Assembly: GCF_020216525.1 (NCBI RefSeq)
Contig: NZ_JAIWOY010000008.1
Location: 62,001 to 126,000 of the forward strand
From: Nocardioides nematodiphilus
GTDB lineage: Bacteria; Actinomycetota; Actinomycetes; Propionibacteriales; Nocardioidaceae
Length of the DNA stretch: 64,000 nucleotides
Reading direction: 5' to 3'
Shown: in pieces, positions 18,248-26,392 of the stretch
Layout of the letters: every line of letters starts with the position of its first letter
Numbering within the stretch: position 1 is the stretch's first letter
The notes under the pieces: model-generated
Seen by the model: the letters and a program-made list of their open reading frames with translations, nothing else
Databases searched by the model: none
What the model was told of the DNA's origin: nothing
Translations under genes and position numbers: made by a program

Positions 18248-19647
18248 CGGAGGGCTCAGGCGTGAGCGCATCGGTGCTCTGGTTCCGCCGCGACCTGCGG
18301 CTCGGGGACCATCCGGCTCTGGCTGCCGCGGCCGAGTCGGCCGCGGACCGCGGCGTGGTGCCGCTGTTCGTGCTCGACGACGCGCTGCTGCGCGCCTCCG
18401 GCCCCGCCCGGACCGCGTGGGTGCTGCGCTCACTGACCGCGCTCGACCGGGATCTGCGCGCCCACGGCTGCGGGCTGCTGGTCCGGCACGGGCGACCCGA
18501 GGACGTGGTGCCGGACGTGGTCGCGCAGACCGGAGCCGGCAGCGTGCACGTCAGCGCCGACTTCGCGCCGTACGGAAAGCGCCGCGACGAACGCGTCCGG
18601 GCGGCGCTCGCCGCGCTGCCCGAGCCGGTGCCGCTGATCGCCACCGGCTCGCCGTACGCGGTCGCGCCCGGGCGGGTGCACACCAAGACCGACAAGCCCT
18701 TCCAGGTCTACGGGCCGTTCTACCGGGCCTGGATGGCACACGGCTGGCGGGCGCCCGCGTCGAGCGACCCGAAGGCGATCGCGTGGGCGTACTCACCCTC
18801 CGGCGACCTACGCAGCGAGCCCCTGCCCGTGGAGCCGGACGTCGCCGGGATCGCCCTGCCGGAGCCCGGCGAGGCCGCGGCGCTGGCGGCCTGGGCCGCC
18901 TTCCGCGAGCAGCTCGCGGACTACCCCGAGGACCGGGAGCGGGCCGACCGCGACGGGAGCTCGCGGCTCTCGCCCTATCTGAAGATCGGCAGCATCCACC
19001 CGCGCACCCTCCTGGCCGACCTCGGCCCGGAGGACGACGTCTTCCGTCGGGAGCTGGCGTGGCGCGAGTTCTACGCAGCCGTGCTCCACGCCTGGCCGGC
19101 GAGCGCGCGGGACTACTTCCGCCCGCAGCTGCGCGGGCTGCCGTACGTCACCGGCGAGGAGCTCCGTGAGCGGTTGAGTGCCTGGCAGGACGGCCGGACC
19201 GGCTATCCGCTGGTCGACGCCGGGATGCGGCAGCTCCTGGCCGAGGGGTGGATGCACAACAGGGTGCGGATGCTGGTGGCGTCGTTCCTGGTCAAGGACC
19301 TGCACATCGAGTGGCAGCACGGCGCTCGCCACTTCCTGCGACACCTGATCGACGGAGACCTGGCCAGCAACCAGCACAACTGGCAGTGGGTCGCGGGCAG
19401 CGGGACCGACGCGGCGCCGTACTTCCGGATCTTCAACCCGGTCACGCAGTCGCGGAAGTTCGATCCCGACGGGGCCTACATCCGACGCTGGGTGCCGGAG
19501 CTGCGTGGGCTGGCCGGGCGCGACGTGCACGAGCCCTGGCGACGCGTCGAGGGCCCGCCGGCGGGATACCCGCCGCCGATCGTCGACCACGGCGAGCAGC
19601 GTGCCGAGACCCTGGCCGCGTACGAGGAGCTGCGCCGCCGCGGGTAG
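18244..19647 (+). CDS. phrB: Deoxyribodipyrimidine photolyase (class I)
   Basis: 467 aa light-driven DNA repair enzyme that splits cyclobutane pyrimidine dimers with FADH-. An N-terminal antenna domain (VLWFRRDLRLGDHPAL) and a C-terminal FAD domain (SRLSPYLKIGSIHP, EFYAAVLHAWP, MHNRVRMLVASFL, NWQWVAGSGTDAAPYF) are complete. Cryptochrome-specific tails are absent. ATG 18244 overlaps the upstream stop; GTG 18262 would remove six residues. Its stop codon TAG is the first codon of the 82-bp repeat array, and the gene converges on the fatty-acid-modifying SigK cluster. Confidence 0.93.
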   Translation: MTEGSGVSASVLWFRRDLRLGDHPALAAAAESAADRGVVPLFVLDDALLRASGPARTAWVLRSLTALDRDLRAHGCGLLVRHGRPEDVVPDVVAQTGAGSVHVSADFAPYGKRRDERVRAALAALPEPVPLIATGSPYAVAPGRVHTKTDKPFQVYGPFYRAWMAHGWRAPASSDPKAIAWAYSPSGDLRSEPLPVEPDVAGIALPEPGEAAALAAWAAFREQLADYPEDRERADRDGSSRLSPYLKIGSIHPRTLLADLGPEDDVFRRELAWREFYAAVLHAWPASARDYFRPQLRGLPYVTGEELRERLSAWQDGRTGYPLVDAGMRQLLAEGWMHNRVRMLVASFLVKDLHIEWQHGARHFLRHLIDGDLASNQHNWQWVAGSGTDAAPYFRIFNPVTQSRKFDPDGAYIRRWVPELRGLAGRDVHEPWRRVEGPPAGYPPPIVDHGEQRAETLAAYEELRRRG

Positions 19648-19890
19648 GCGACCAAGCGAGCGACAGCGCGAGCGAGGGACGAGCTCAGGTGCTGGCCGCG
19701 AGCGCGGGAGCCAGGCGCGAAGCACCTAGGCGACCAAGCGAGCGACAGCGCGAGCGAGGGACGAGCTCAGGTGCTGGCCGCGAGCGCGGGAGCCAGGCGC
19801 GAAGCACCTAGGCGACCAAGCGAGCGACAGCGCGAGCGAGGGACGAGCTCAGGTGCTGGCCGCGAGCGCGGGAGCCAGGCGCGAAGCACC
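19645..19890. repeat. Three perfect 82-bp tandem repeats
   Basis: Units 19645-19726, 19727-19808 and 19809-19890 are identical. Each begins with TAG. The first TAG is the photolyase stop codon, and read from the other strand the array ends in the TAG stop of the DUF1295 gene, so the array fills the whole space between two convergent genes. The unit contains GCGAGCG and GCGAAGCACC elements that also occur in the 69-bp array near katG. Confidence 0.97.
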
Positions 19891-20690
19891 TAGCGCTTCG
19901 GCGGGCGCGGCACCAGCTTCGGCGTCCGGGCGGCGTAGTCGGCCCACCCGGGTCGTCCCTGCATGCGTCTCTCGGTCGGCTTCACCCCGGTGACCTCCGC
20001 GAGGAACCAGGTCATCGCGATCGGCGCGGGCAGCGTCGCCAGGGCTGCGATCGGACCGGTCGCCACCCCGCCGGCGAGCCACAGGCCCCACCAGACGCAG
20101 GCGTCGCCGAAGTAGTTCGGGTGCCGGGTCCAGGCCCACAGCCCGCGATCCAGCACCGGGCCCCGCTCGGGGTCGCGCCGGTAGGCCGCCAGCTGGGCAT
20201 CGCCGACCGCCTCGAAGGCGACCCCGAGGAGCCACGCGGCCGCCCCGAGCCACACCGCCCAGGGCCACCGGGTCGCGGTGGCGACACCGACCACGACCGG
20301 TGCCGAGACGAAGGCAGCCGCCGCGCCCTGGTTGACGAACACCCGCCGGACGATGGTGCCGAAGGGGACCTCCCGGTACGGGCCGCCGAGCATCTCCTCG
20401 TAGCGAGGATCGTCATGCTCGGCGGTCGTGACCCGGCGCAGGAGGTGGAGGCTCAGCCGCAGCCCCCACACCGCGACCAGGGCGACCAGCAGCCACCGCC
20501 TGATCGGCCCCCCGGCATCGAGCGCCGTGGCGACCACGCCCGCCGCCACCGCGACGGTCACGAACGCGATCCCCCAGGCGGCGTCGACGACCATGAAGCG
20601 CTGCAGCCGCCGCGACCACAGTGCCGCGGCCGTCATCACCGCACCGGCCGCGACCAGGGTGGTCGCGACCAGGGCCCACGCCGTGGTCAT
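19890..20690 (-). CDS. DUF1295 (steroid 5-alpha-reductase-like) membrane protein
   Basis: 266 aa, six or seven hydrophobic helices. The C-terminal half has GLWAWTRHPNYFGD and the conserved end KPTERRMQGRPGWADYAARTP, diagnostic for DUF1295. Members resemble NADPH-dependent steroid/enoyl reductases, so reduction of a lipid double bond is a reasonable but unproven role. The start ATG 20690 overlaps the CFA-synthase stop (ATGA). The same position is held by Rv0446c in the M. tuberculosis SigK locus. It is the last gene of a three-gene operon read from a SigK-like promoter at 24008-24034. Confidence 0.85.
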   Translation of the reverse strand: MTTAWALVATTLVAAGAVMTAAALWSRRLQRFMVVDAAWGIAFVTVAVAAGVVATALDAGGPIRRWLLVALVAVWGLRLSLHLLRRVTTAEHDDPRYEEMLGGPYREVPFGTIVRRVFVNQGAAAAFVSAPVVVGVATATRWPWAVWLGAAAWLLGVAFEAVGDAQLAAYRRDPERGPVLDRGLWAWTRHPNYFGDACVWWGLWLAGGVATGPIAALATLPAPIAMTWFLAEVTGVKPTERRMQGRPGWADYAARTPKLVPRPPKR

Positions 20691-21967
20691 CGGCTCTCCC
20701 GCTCCGTGAGGCTGCCACGCTCGAAGCGCAGCTGGAGGACGTCGAGGTATCCGGCCGCGAAGCCCGCCCGGGAGTACTCCAGGTAGAAGTGCCACATCCG
20801 CGCGAAGACCTCGTCGAAGCCCAGCATCGCGACCTCGTCGGCCGCGACCCGGAAGCGCTCGTCCCACTGGCGCAGCGTCTCGGCGTAGTGCGGGCCGAGC
20901 GAGGTGCGGTGCGTCAGCCGCAGCGCGTGGCGCCGCCCCTCCTGGGCGAGCGCCTCCTCGGAGGGCAGGAAGCCGCCCGGGAAGATGTACTTGTTGATCC
21001 AGGTGTAGGTGTCACGGGTGGCGAGCATCTGGGCGTGCGGCATCGTGATCGCCTGCAGCGCGATCGTGCCGTGCGGGGCCAGCAGGCGTTCCAGGGTGCC
21101 GAAGTAGTCGCCCCAGTGCCGCCACCCGACCGCCTCGATCATCTCCACCGAGACGATGGCGTCGTACTGACCCTCGACGTCTCGGTAGTCGCACAGCTCC
21201 ACCTCGACACGATCCGCGAACCCGGCCGCGGCGATGCGGCGACGAGCGAGCTCCTGCTGCTCCACCGAGAGCGTGACCGTGCGCACGGTGGCGCCGCGCC
21301 GGGCCGCCCGGATCGCCAGCTCGCCCCAGCCGGTGCCGATCTCGAGCACCCGCGAGTCGCGCCCGACGCGGGCCAGGTCGAGCAGGGCGTCGATCTTGCG
21401 GTGCTGGGCGGTCGTCAGGTCGTCGCCCGGCATCGGGTCCCCGAGGGCGTCGGTGGCGAACCACCCGGCGGAATAGGTCATCGTCGGGTCGAGGAAGAGG
21501 GCGAAGAAGTCGTTCGACAGGTCGTAGTGGTGCGCGATGTTGCGCTGGGTGTCCTCCCGGCCGCCCCGGTCCTGGACGGGGGTCCGCTGGCTCGTGATCG
21601 CCCGGGCGGCCCGCATCCAACGCGGGGTGAGGTGCTCGACGTCGGCGGCGAGGACGGCGAGGAAGCCGGCCAGGTCCTCGGCGTCCCACGCCCCGGTCAG
21701 GTAGGCCTCGCCGAAGCCCACCAGCTTGTCGCGGCCGAGCCGGGCGAAGAGCTCCTCGGGGCGGTGGACGACCATCTCGGGTCCGCCGCGGCCGTACGTC
21801 CCGCCGTCGCCCCTCAGGCGCACGGTGACGTCCAGGCGCTCGACGGCGCGCAGGAACACCCGCCGGGCGATGCGGGCGCTCAGCGCCGTGGCCGCGCCGC
21901 CGGGGACGCGGTCGAGGTGGGCCCAGGTCTCTCGGGACGGGGCCGTGGGGCAGTCGGTCGTGGTCAT
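20687..21967 (-). CDS. Cyclopropane-fatty-acyl-phospholipid synthase family methyltransferase
   Basis: 426 aa. SAM-binding motif VLEIGTGWGE at 207-216, HHYDLSND at 146-153 before it and MTYSAGWF after it; SVEMIEAVGWRHW supplies the catalytic glutamate region. It methylates the double bond of membrane phospholipid acyl chains. The M. tuberculosis counterpart in the same order is Rv0447c (ufaA1), linked to tuberculostearic acid formation; whether the product here is a cyclopropane or a methyl branch cannot be told. Both ends overlap neighbours by 4 bp (ATGA), indicating one tightly coupled operon. Confidence 0.9.
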   Translation of the reverse strand: MTTTDCPTAPSRETWAHLDRVPGGAATALSARIARRVFLRAVERLDVTVRLRGDGGTYGRGGPEMVVHRPEELFARLGRDKLVGFGEAYLTGAWDAEDLAGFLAVLAADVEHLTPRWMRAARAITSQRTPVQDRGGREDTQRNIAHHYDLSNDFFALFLDPTMTYSAGWFATDALGDPMPGDDLTTAQHRKIDALLDLARVGRDSRVLEIGTGWGELAIRAARRGATVRTVTLSVEQQELARRRIAAAGFADRVEVELCDYRDVEGQYDAIVSVEMIEAVGWRHWGDYFGTLERLLAPHGTIALQAITMPHAQMLATRDTYTWINKYIFPGGFLPSEEALAQEGRRHALRLTHRTSLGPHYAETLRQWDERFRVAADEVAMLGFDEVFARMWHFYLEYSRAGFAAGYLDVLQLRFERGSLTERESR

Positions 21968-24000
21968 GACACGCCTTCCTGGTGGTGGACGGGACGGGGT
22001 CGGATCGGGAGGCCACGGCGCCACAGCCGCAGCCCGTGCAGGCGGATCAGCAGCGCGTCACGCAGCCCGGTGAGGCCGGCGGTCCGGGCGGTGACGCTGC
22101 CGCGCCCCACCCGCCGGCCGCGCAGCGATGCGTTGAAGACGGTGCCGTCGGCCGTCCGGAGACGGACCGCGATGTCGAGGCGCTCGCCGGGGAGCGGCGC
22201 CCGTACGTCGTACTCGCCGTCGACGCCGTGGAAGGGCGAGACGTACATCTGCTTGGCGAGCGGGGCCGGATGCTCCGGATCGAGCAGGTACACGTGCCGG
22301 TCGCCGTAGGTGTTGTGCACCTCGACGACCGTGGCCAGCGGGCTGCCGTCCGGTCGCTCGCACCAGAAGACGCTGATCGGGTTGAAGCAGAACCCGAGGG
22401 CGCGCGGGTGCGCGGCCAGGAGCACACGGCCCTCGCCGAGGTCGACGCCGTGCCGGGAAAGGAAGCGCGCGAGGTTCTCGCGGACGCTGAGGCCCGGATC
22501 GCCGAGGTGGTCGCGGGCCTGGATGCTGCCGCGCCAGAGCGCGCGCCAGCCGCGTGTCGCGGGCAGCGCGTCCAGGTCGGCCAGCCAGAGCGAGGAGCGA
22601 TGCTCGAACTCCCGGCGCCAGGGCGTCCGGCGCAGGTGGCGCACGGTGGTGCGGTAGACCTGCGGTGCCGTCGGCGCGGCCGGTGCGACCCGTGTGACTG
22701 TGCCGGACGCGCCGGTCCTCGTCGGACCCAGCCCGAGCCGGCGGGCGGCCTCGAGGCCGGAGCGCGCCCCGTCCTCGTGGAACCCCCACCCGTGGTACGC
22801 GCCGGCGAACGCGATCCGCTCGGTCCCGATCTCGGCCAGCCGGCGTTGCGCCGCGACCGAGTCGGGCGTGTAGAGCGGGTGCTCGTACTCCCGGCGCGCG
22901 ATGACGAGCGCCGGGTCGATCAGGTCCTCGCCGCCGAGGGTGACGAGGTAGCGCGTGTCGGTGGCGAGTCGCTGGAGTCGGGTGAGGTCGTACGTCACCA
23001 CGACGGGGCCGGCGTCGTCGCGGACGCGCCGGAAGTTCCATGACGACCAGGCCCGCGGCGCGGAGGGCAGCAGCGAGGTGTCGGTGTGCAGGATCGCGGT
23101 GTTGGGCGAGTAGCTGATCGCACCGAGCACCTTCTGCTGGGCCGGGGTGGCCTCGGGCAGCATCGCGAGTGCCTGATGCGGGTGGGTGGCGACAACGACG
23201 GCGTCGTAGTGCTCCTCGGATCCTCCGGCGGTGCGCACCCGGACGCCGTTCTCGTCCTCCCGCACCTCCACGACCGGCTCGCCGACCCGGACCTCGTCGA
23301 GGCCTTCGGCGATGCGGCGGACGTATTCGTGCGAGCCATCGGTGACGGTGCGCCACGCGGGGCTGCCGGTGATCGAGAGCATCCCGTGGTGCTCGAGGAA
23401 GGAGAAGAGGTAGCGCGCCGGATACGTGGTCGCGACGGTCGGGTCGCACGACCAGACCGCCGCGACGAGCGGCTCCATGTAGTCGCGGACGAACCGCTCG
23501 GAGTAGTCGCCCACGGCAAGGAAGTCGGCCAGGGTCTGGTCGACGTCCTGCTCGTGCGGCGTCGCGAGCAGGGCACGGGCGCGGCGGTGGAAGCGTGGGA
23601 TCTCGGCGAGCATCCGCAGGTGCCCCGGATCGGCGAGGCGTCGGCCGGTGGGGAACAGGCCGCCGAGGCCCCGGGCACCGGCCCACTCCACAGCGCGGCG
23701 CGGGTCGGCGATGGACATCGACATCTCCGACTCCTGGGTGGCGACCCCGAGCTCGTCGAAGATCCGCGTCAGGACCGGGTACGTGCGCAGGTTGTGCACG
23801 ATGAACCCGGTGTCGATGCGCAGCGTCCGGCCGTCCTCGTGGACCTCGTGGGTGTCGGCGTGGCCGCCGAGCCGGTCGTCGGCCTCGTAGAGGGTGACGT
23901 GCGCGGACGTACGGGCGCTGTGCGCCGCGACCAGGCCGGCCACGCCGGAGCCGATCACGGCCAGGCGCGGCCGCGGGTCGTGGGTCTCCTCGGTGTGCAT
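21964..24000 (-). CDS. FAD-dependent oxidoreductase fused to DUF1365
   Basis: 678 aa. Residues 1 to about 425 are a COG2907-type amine-oxidase-like flavoprotein: GSGVAG at 17-22 (GxGxxG), EADDRLGGHADTH, DTGFIVHN, and a C-terminal FAD contact FAGAYHGWGFHEDG. Residues 447-678 are a complete DUF1365 domain (HPRALGFCFNPISVFWC, EVHNTYGDRH, KQMYVSPFH). In M. tuberculosis these are separate genes (Rv0449c, Rv0448c). The ATG at 24000 lies just downstream of a SigK-like promoter. The product probably works with the CFA-type methyltransferase encoded next to it on membrane lipids; exact chemistry is unknown. Confidence 0.88.
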   Translation of the reverse strand: MHTEETHDPRPRLAVIGSGVAGLVAAHSARTSAHVTLYEADDRLGGHADTHEVHEDGRTLRIDTGFIVHNLRTYPVLTRIFDELGVATQESEMSMSIADPRRAVEWAGARGLGGLFPTGRRLADPGHLRMLAEIPRFHRRARALLATPHEQDVDQTLADFLAVGDYSERFVRDYMEPLVAAVWSCDPTVATTYPARYLFSFLEHHGMLSITGSPAWRTVTDGSHEYVRRIAEGLDEVRVGEPVVEVREDENGVRVRTAGGSEEHYDAVVVATHPHQALAMLPEATPAQQKVLGAISYSPNTAILHTDTSLLPSAPRAWSSWNFRRVRDDAGPVVVTYDLTRLQRLATDTRYLVTLGGEDLIDPALVIARREYEHPLYTPDSVAAQRRLAEIGTERIAFAGAYHGWGFHEDGARSGLEAARRLGLGPTRTGASGTVTRVAPAAPTAPQVYRTTVRHLRRTPWRREFEHRSSLWLADLDALPATRGWRALWRGSIQARDHLGDPGLSVRENLARFLSRHGVDLGEGRVLLAAHPRALGFCFNPISVFWCERPDGSPLATVVEVHNTYGDRHVYLLDPEHPAPLAKQMYVSPFHGVDGEYDVRAPLPGERLDIAVRLRTADGTVFNASLRGRRVGRGSVTARTAGLTGLRDALLIRLHGLRLWRRGLPIRPRPVHHQEGVS

Positions 24001-24007
24001 GCGGGTG

Positions 24008-24034
24008 ATTCGGAGCCGATGCGCGATCGGATGG
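24008..24034 (-). promoter_or_regulatory. SigK-type promoter for the FAD-DUF1365/CFA/DUF1295 operon
   Basis: On the minus strand CCATCC (24029-24034) and CCGAAT (24008-24013) are 15 bp apart. This equals the mycobacterial SigK motif CCATCC-N-CCGAAT as I remember it, with slightly shorter spacing. The -10 is 7 bp from the ATG at 24000, so the leader is very short or absent. CCGAATCACC is shared exactly with the fasciclin promoter. Confidence 0.75.
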
Positions 24035-24038
24035 GTCG

Positions 24039-24066
24039 CGATCCGATCCGGGGCTCGGCTCCGAAC
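24039..24066 (+). promoter_or_regulatory. Possible divergent SigK-type promoter for the sulfite-oxidase-like gene
   Basis: CGATCC (24039-24044) and CCGAAC (24061-24066) with a 16-bp spacer lie 8 bp before ATG 24074. It is a weaker match than the minus-strand site. Both lie within a nested inverted repeat: outer arms 24009-24019 and 24055-24065 (11 bp, perfect), inner arms 24025-24032 and 24041-24048 (8 bp, perfect). Confidence 0.5.
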
Positions 24067-24073
24067 AGTCCTC

Positions 24074-25630
24074 ATGAGCACTCGCCCCGGCCCTCGGGCC
24101 CTCCACCTCGCCGTGCGCCTCACCATCGGGCCGGCCGTCGGTGCCCTGGGGCTGGCCGCGGGCCACCTCACCGCCGCGTTGACGACGCCCGCCGCATCGC
24201 CCGTGCTGGCGGTGGGATCGACGGTGATCGACCACACTCCGACGCCGGTCAAGGAGTGGGCGATCGCCCACTTCGGGACGCACGACAAGACCATCCTGAT
24301 CGGCTCGGTGCTGGTCGGTGTGCTCCTGCTCGCCACCGCTGTCGGGCCGCTCGCACGCCGCCGCCTGGTGTACGGCGCAGGGGCGCTGGGGGTGCTGACG
24401 CTGGTCGCCGCCGCCTGCGCGCTGCACCGGCCGGCCGCGCACCCGGGCTGGGTCGTCCCGAGCCTGGTCACCGGCGCGGTGGCGATCGGGGCGCTGGCCG
24501 CAGTCGTCGGCACGCAGCGGCACAAGACGGTCGACGTCGCGCCTGGCGAGGGCCACCCGACCTCCGGCACCGGAACCACCCGTCGCACCGCGCTCGCGCT
24601 CGGCGCTGTCGTCGCCACCGCGGCGACCCTCGGAGAGACCGGTCGCCGCGTGATCGGTCGCCGGGCCCGCGCCGAGGACGTCACGCTGCCGGCGGCCTCC
24701 GACCCGGCGGCGCCCTTCCCCGCGGGGATCGACCGGATGGTCCCGGGGATCACGCCGTTCCGCACCCCGATCGACCACTTCTACCGGGTCGACACCCGTC
24801 TCGACGTGCCGGTGGTCGACAGCGGCAGCTGGTCGTTGCGGATCGACGGCGACGTCGCGCATCCGTACGAGATCGACTACCGCGAGCTGCTCGCCATGCC
24901 GATGATCGAGCGCGACATCACGCTGACCTGCGTCTCGAACAGCGTGGGCGGCCCGTACGTCGGCAGCGCCCGCTGGCTCGGCGTGCGTCTCACCGACCTG
25001 CTCGACCGTGCCGGCGTGGGCGGCTCCGCCGACCAGATCCTGAGCACCGACGTCGGCGGGATGACGATCAGCACGCCGCTGGCGCTGGCCACCGACGGCC
25101 GCGACGCCATGCTGGCCGTGGGGATGAACGGCGAGCCACTTCCCCGCGAGCACGGCTTCCCGGTGCGGATGGTGATCCCCGGCCTCTATGGCTTCATCAG
25201 CGCGACCAAGTGGGTCAACCGGCTCACCCTGACCACCTATGCGCAGAAGCGGGCGTACTGGACCCGGCGCGGATGGGCCACCGACGCGCCGATCAGGATC
25301 TCCAGCCGGATCGACACGCCCCGCCCGCTCGCCACCGTGAAGGCCGGCGACCAGGTGATGGGCGGCATCGCCTGGGCGCAGGAGAACGGCGGCGTGGCCC
25401 GCGTCGAGGTGAGCATCGACGGCGGCCCCTGGACCGCGGCCCACCTCGGGCCGAGCGCCGGCAACGACTACTGGCGCCAGTGGTACGCCCCGTGGCATGC
25501 GACGCCGGGCTCGCACCAGCTCGCCTGCCGCGTCATCGACGGCGCCGGCCACACCCAGTCGCCGATGCGCGCGGAGCCCTTCCCGTCGGGCTCGAGCGGT
25601 GTGCAGAGCATCTCGGTCGACGTCGTCTGA
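24074..25630 (+). CDS. Membrane-anchored molybdopterin oxidoreductase, sulfite-oxidase family
   Basis: 518 aa. Three or four N-terminal hydrophobic helices, then an RR-containing segment (TTRRTALALGAVVA) that resembles a Tat signal, then a sulfite-oxidase-type molybdenum-cofactor domain. The Moco cysteine is Cys286 in LTCVSNSVGGPY, followed by GFPVRMVIPGLYGF and WVNRL. The C-terminal Mo-co dimerisation domain (VKAGDQVMGGIAWAQENGGVARVEV) is present. Likely an extracytoplasmic oxidoreductase, possibly of the MsrP/YedY-like repair or sulfite type; the substrate is unknown. It is divergent from the FAD-DUF1365 operon across 73 bp and precedes the fasciclin gene. Confidence 0.85.
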   Translation: MSTRPGPRALHLAVRLTIGPAVGALGLAAGHLTAALTTPAASPVLAVGSTVIDHTPTPVKEWAIAHFGTHDKTILIGSVLVGVLLLATAVGPLARRRLVYGAGALGVLTLVAAACALHRPAAHPGWVVPSLVTGAVAIGALAAVVGTQRHKTVDVAPGEGHPTSGTGTTRRTALALGAVVATAATLGETGRRVIGRRARAEDVTLPAASDPAAPFPAGIDRMVPGITPFRTPIDHFYRVDTRLDVPVVDSGSWSLRIDGDVAHPYEIDYRELLAMPMIERDITLTCVSNSVGGPYVGSARWLGVRLTDLLDRAGVGGSADQILSTDVGGMTISTPLALATDGRDAMLAVGMNGEPLPREHGFPVRMVIPGLYGFISATKWVNRLTLTTYAQKRAYWTRRGWATDAPIRISSRIDTPRPLATVKAGDQVMGGIAWAQENGGVARVEVSIDGGPWTAAHLGPSAGNDYWRQWYAPWHATPGSHQLACRVIDGAGHTQSPMRAEPFPSGSSGVQSISVDVV

Positions 25631-25638
25631 GATTCGAC

Positions 25639-25665
25639 CAATCCAGTGGTCGTACCACTCCGAAT
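25639..25665 (+). promoter_or_regulatory. SigK-type promoter for fasciclin-sigK-rskA
   Basis: CAATCC (25639-25644) and CCGAAT (25660-25665) are 15 bp apart, the same spacing as the minus-strand promoter at 24008. The downstream bases CACC are also the same. The 15-bp spacer is itself a palindrome (AGTGGT-CGT-ACCACT). The transcript would start about 45 bp before the fasciclin ATG and read into sigK, giving positive autoregulation. Confidence 0.75.
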
Positions 25666-25717
25666 CACCAGCAGAGGAACAACACCTCACCCTGACTCAC
25701 CACCGGAAGGCATCGCC

Positions 25718-26365
25718 ATGAAGATCACCACCCTGCGTCGCTCCAGCGCCGTCGTCGTCGCCGCCACCGCCCTGACCCTCGGCCTGGGCGCGTGCGGCAG
25801 CAGCGACAACACCGCCGGCGACACGAGCAGCGACTCGACCCCGATGTCCGCCTCCAGCCCGACGAGTGCGGCCGCGATGTCGGGCGCCGCGTCCCAGACC
25901 TTCGGCCCGGCCTGCTCGGCGATCCCGAAGAGCGGCGCCGGCTCCTTCGACGGCATGGTCAAGGACCCGGTGGCCACCGCCGCCAGCAACAACCCGCTGC
26001 TGAGCACCCTGGTCACCGCCGTCGGCAAGGCCGGCCTGGTCGACACGCTCAACGGCGCCGACGGCCTCACCGTCTTCGCCCCGACCAACGACGCCTTCGC
26101 GAAGCTGCCCAAGGCGACGCTCGACAAGGTGCTCGCCGACAAGGCGACGCTCACCAAGATCCTGACCCACCACGTGGTCGCCGGCCAGCTCGACCCGACG
26201 AAGGTCGTGGGCGCCCAGACCACGCTCAACAAGGACGGCGTCACCGTCAGCGGCGACACGAACGGCATGAGCGTCGACGGCGCCAAGGTGCTGTGTGGAA
26301 ACATCCCCACTGCGAACGCGACCGTCTACGTGATCGACACCGTTCTCATGCCGAAGGGCATGTGA
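25718..26365 (+). CDS. Fasciclin-domain lipoprotein (MPT70/MPT83-like)
   Basis: 215 aa. Signal peptide with lipobox LGAC (Cys26), a Ser/Thr/Ala-rich linker to about residue 60, then one FAS1 domain (TVFAPTNDAFAKLP, ILTHHVVAGQL, VYVIDTVLMPKGM). Two cysteines outside the lipobox (CSAIP, LCGNI) could form a disulfide. GGAAGG precedes the ATG. FAS1 lipoproteins are exported surface or adhesion proteins; MPT83 and MPT70 are the main SigK targets in M. tuberculosis complex species. Here the gene is directly upstream of sigK, with a SigK-like promoter, so it is the likely first gene of that operon. Confidence 0.92.
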   Translation: MKITTLRRSSAVVVAATALTLGLGACGSSDNTAGDTSSDSTPMSASSPTSAAAMSGAASQTFGPACSAIPKSGAGSFDGMVKDPVATAASNNPLLSTLVTAVGKAGLVDTLNGADGLTVFAPTNDAFAKLPKATLDKVLADKATLTKILTHHVVAGQLDPTKVVGAQTTLNKDGVTVSGDTNGMSVDGAKVLCGNIPTANATVYVIDTVLMPKGM

Positions 26366-26392
26366 GCACGACCTGACGGGGATCGAGGACCC

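Noticed and set aside
19645-19890. Possible CRISPR array
   Set aside because: The 82-bp units are directly adjacent with no variable spacers.
22058-25690. A 1210-codon open frame on the minus strand
   Set aside because: It runs antisense or out of frame to well-supported genes (sulfite-oxidase-like, FAD-DUF1365); its translation is Arg/Pro-rich, typical of shadow frames in GC-rich DNA.
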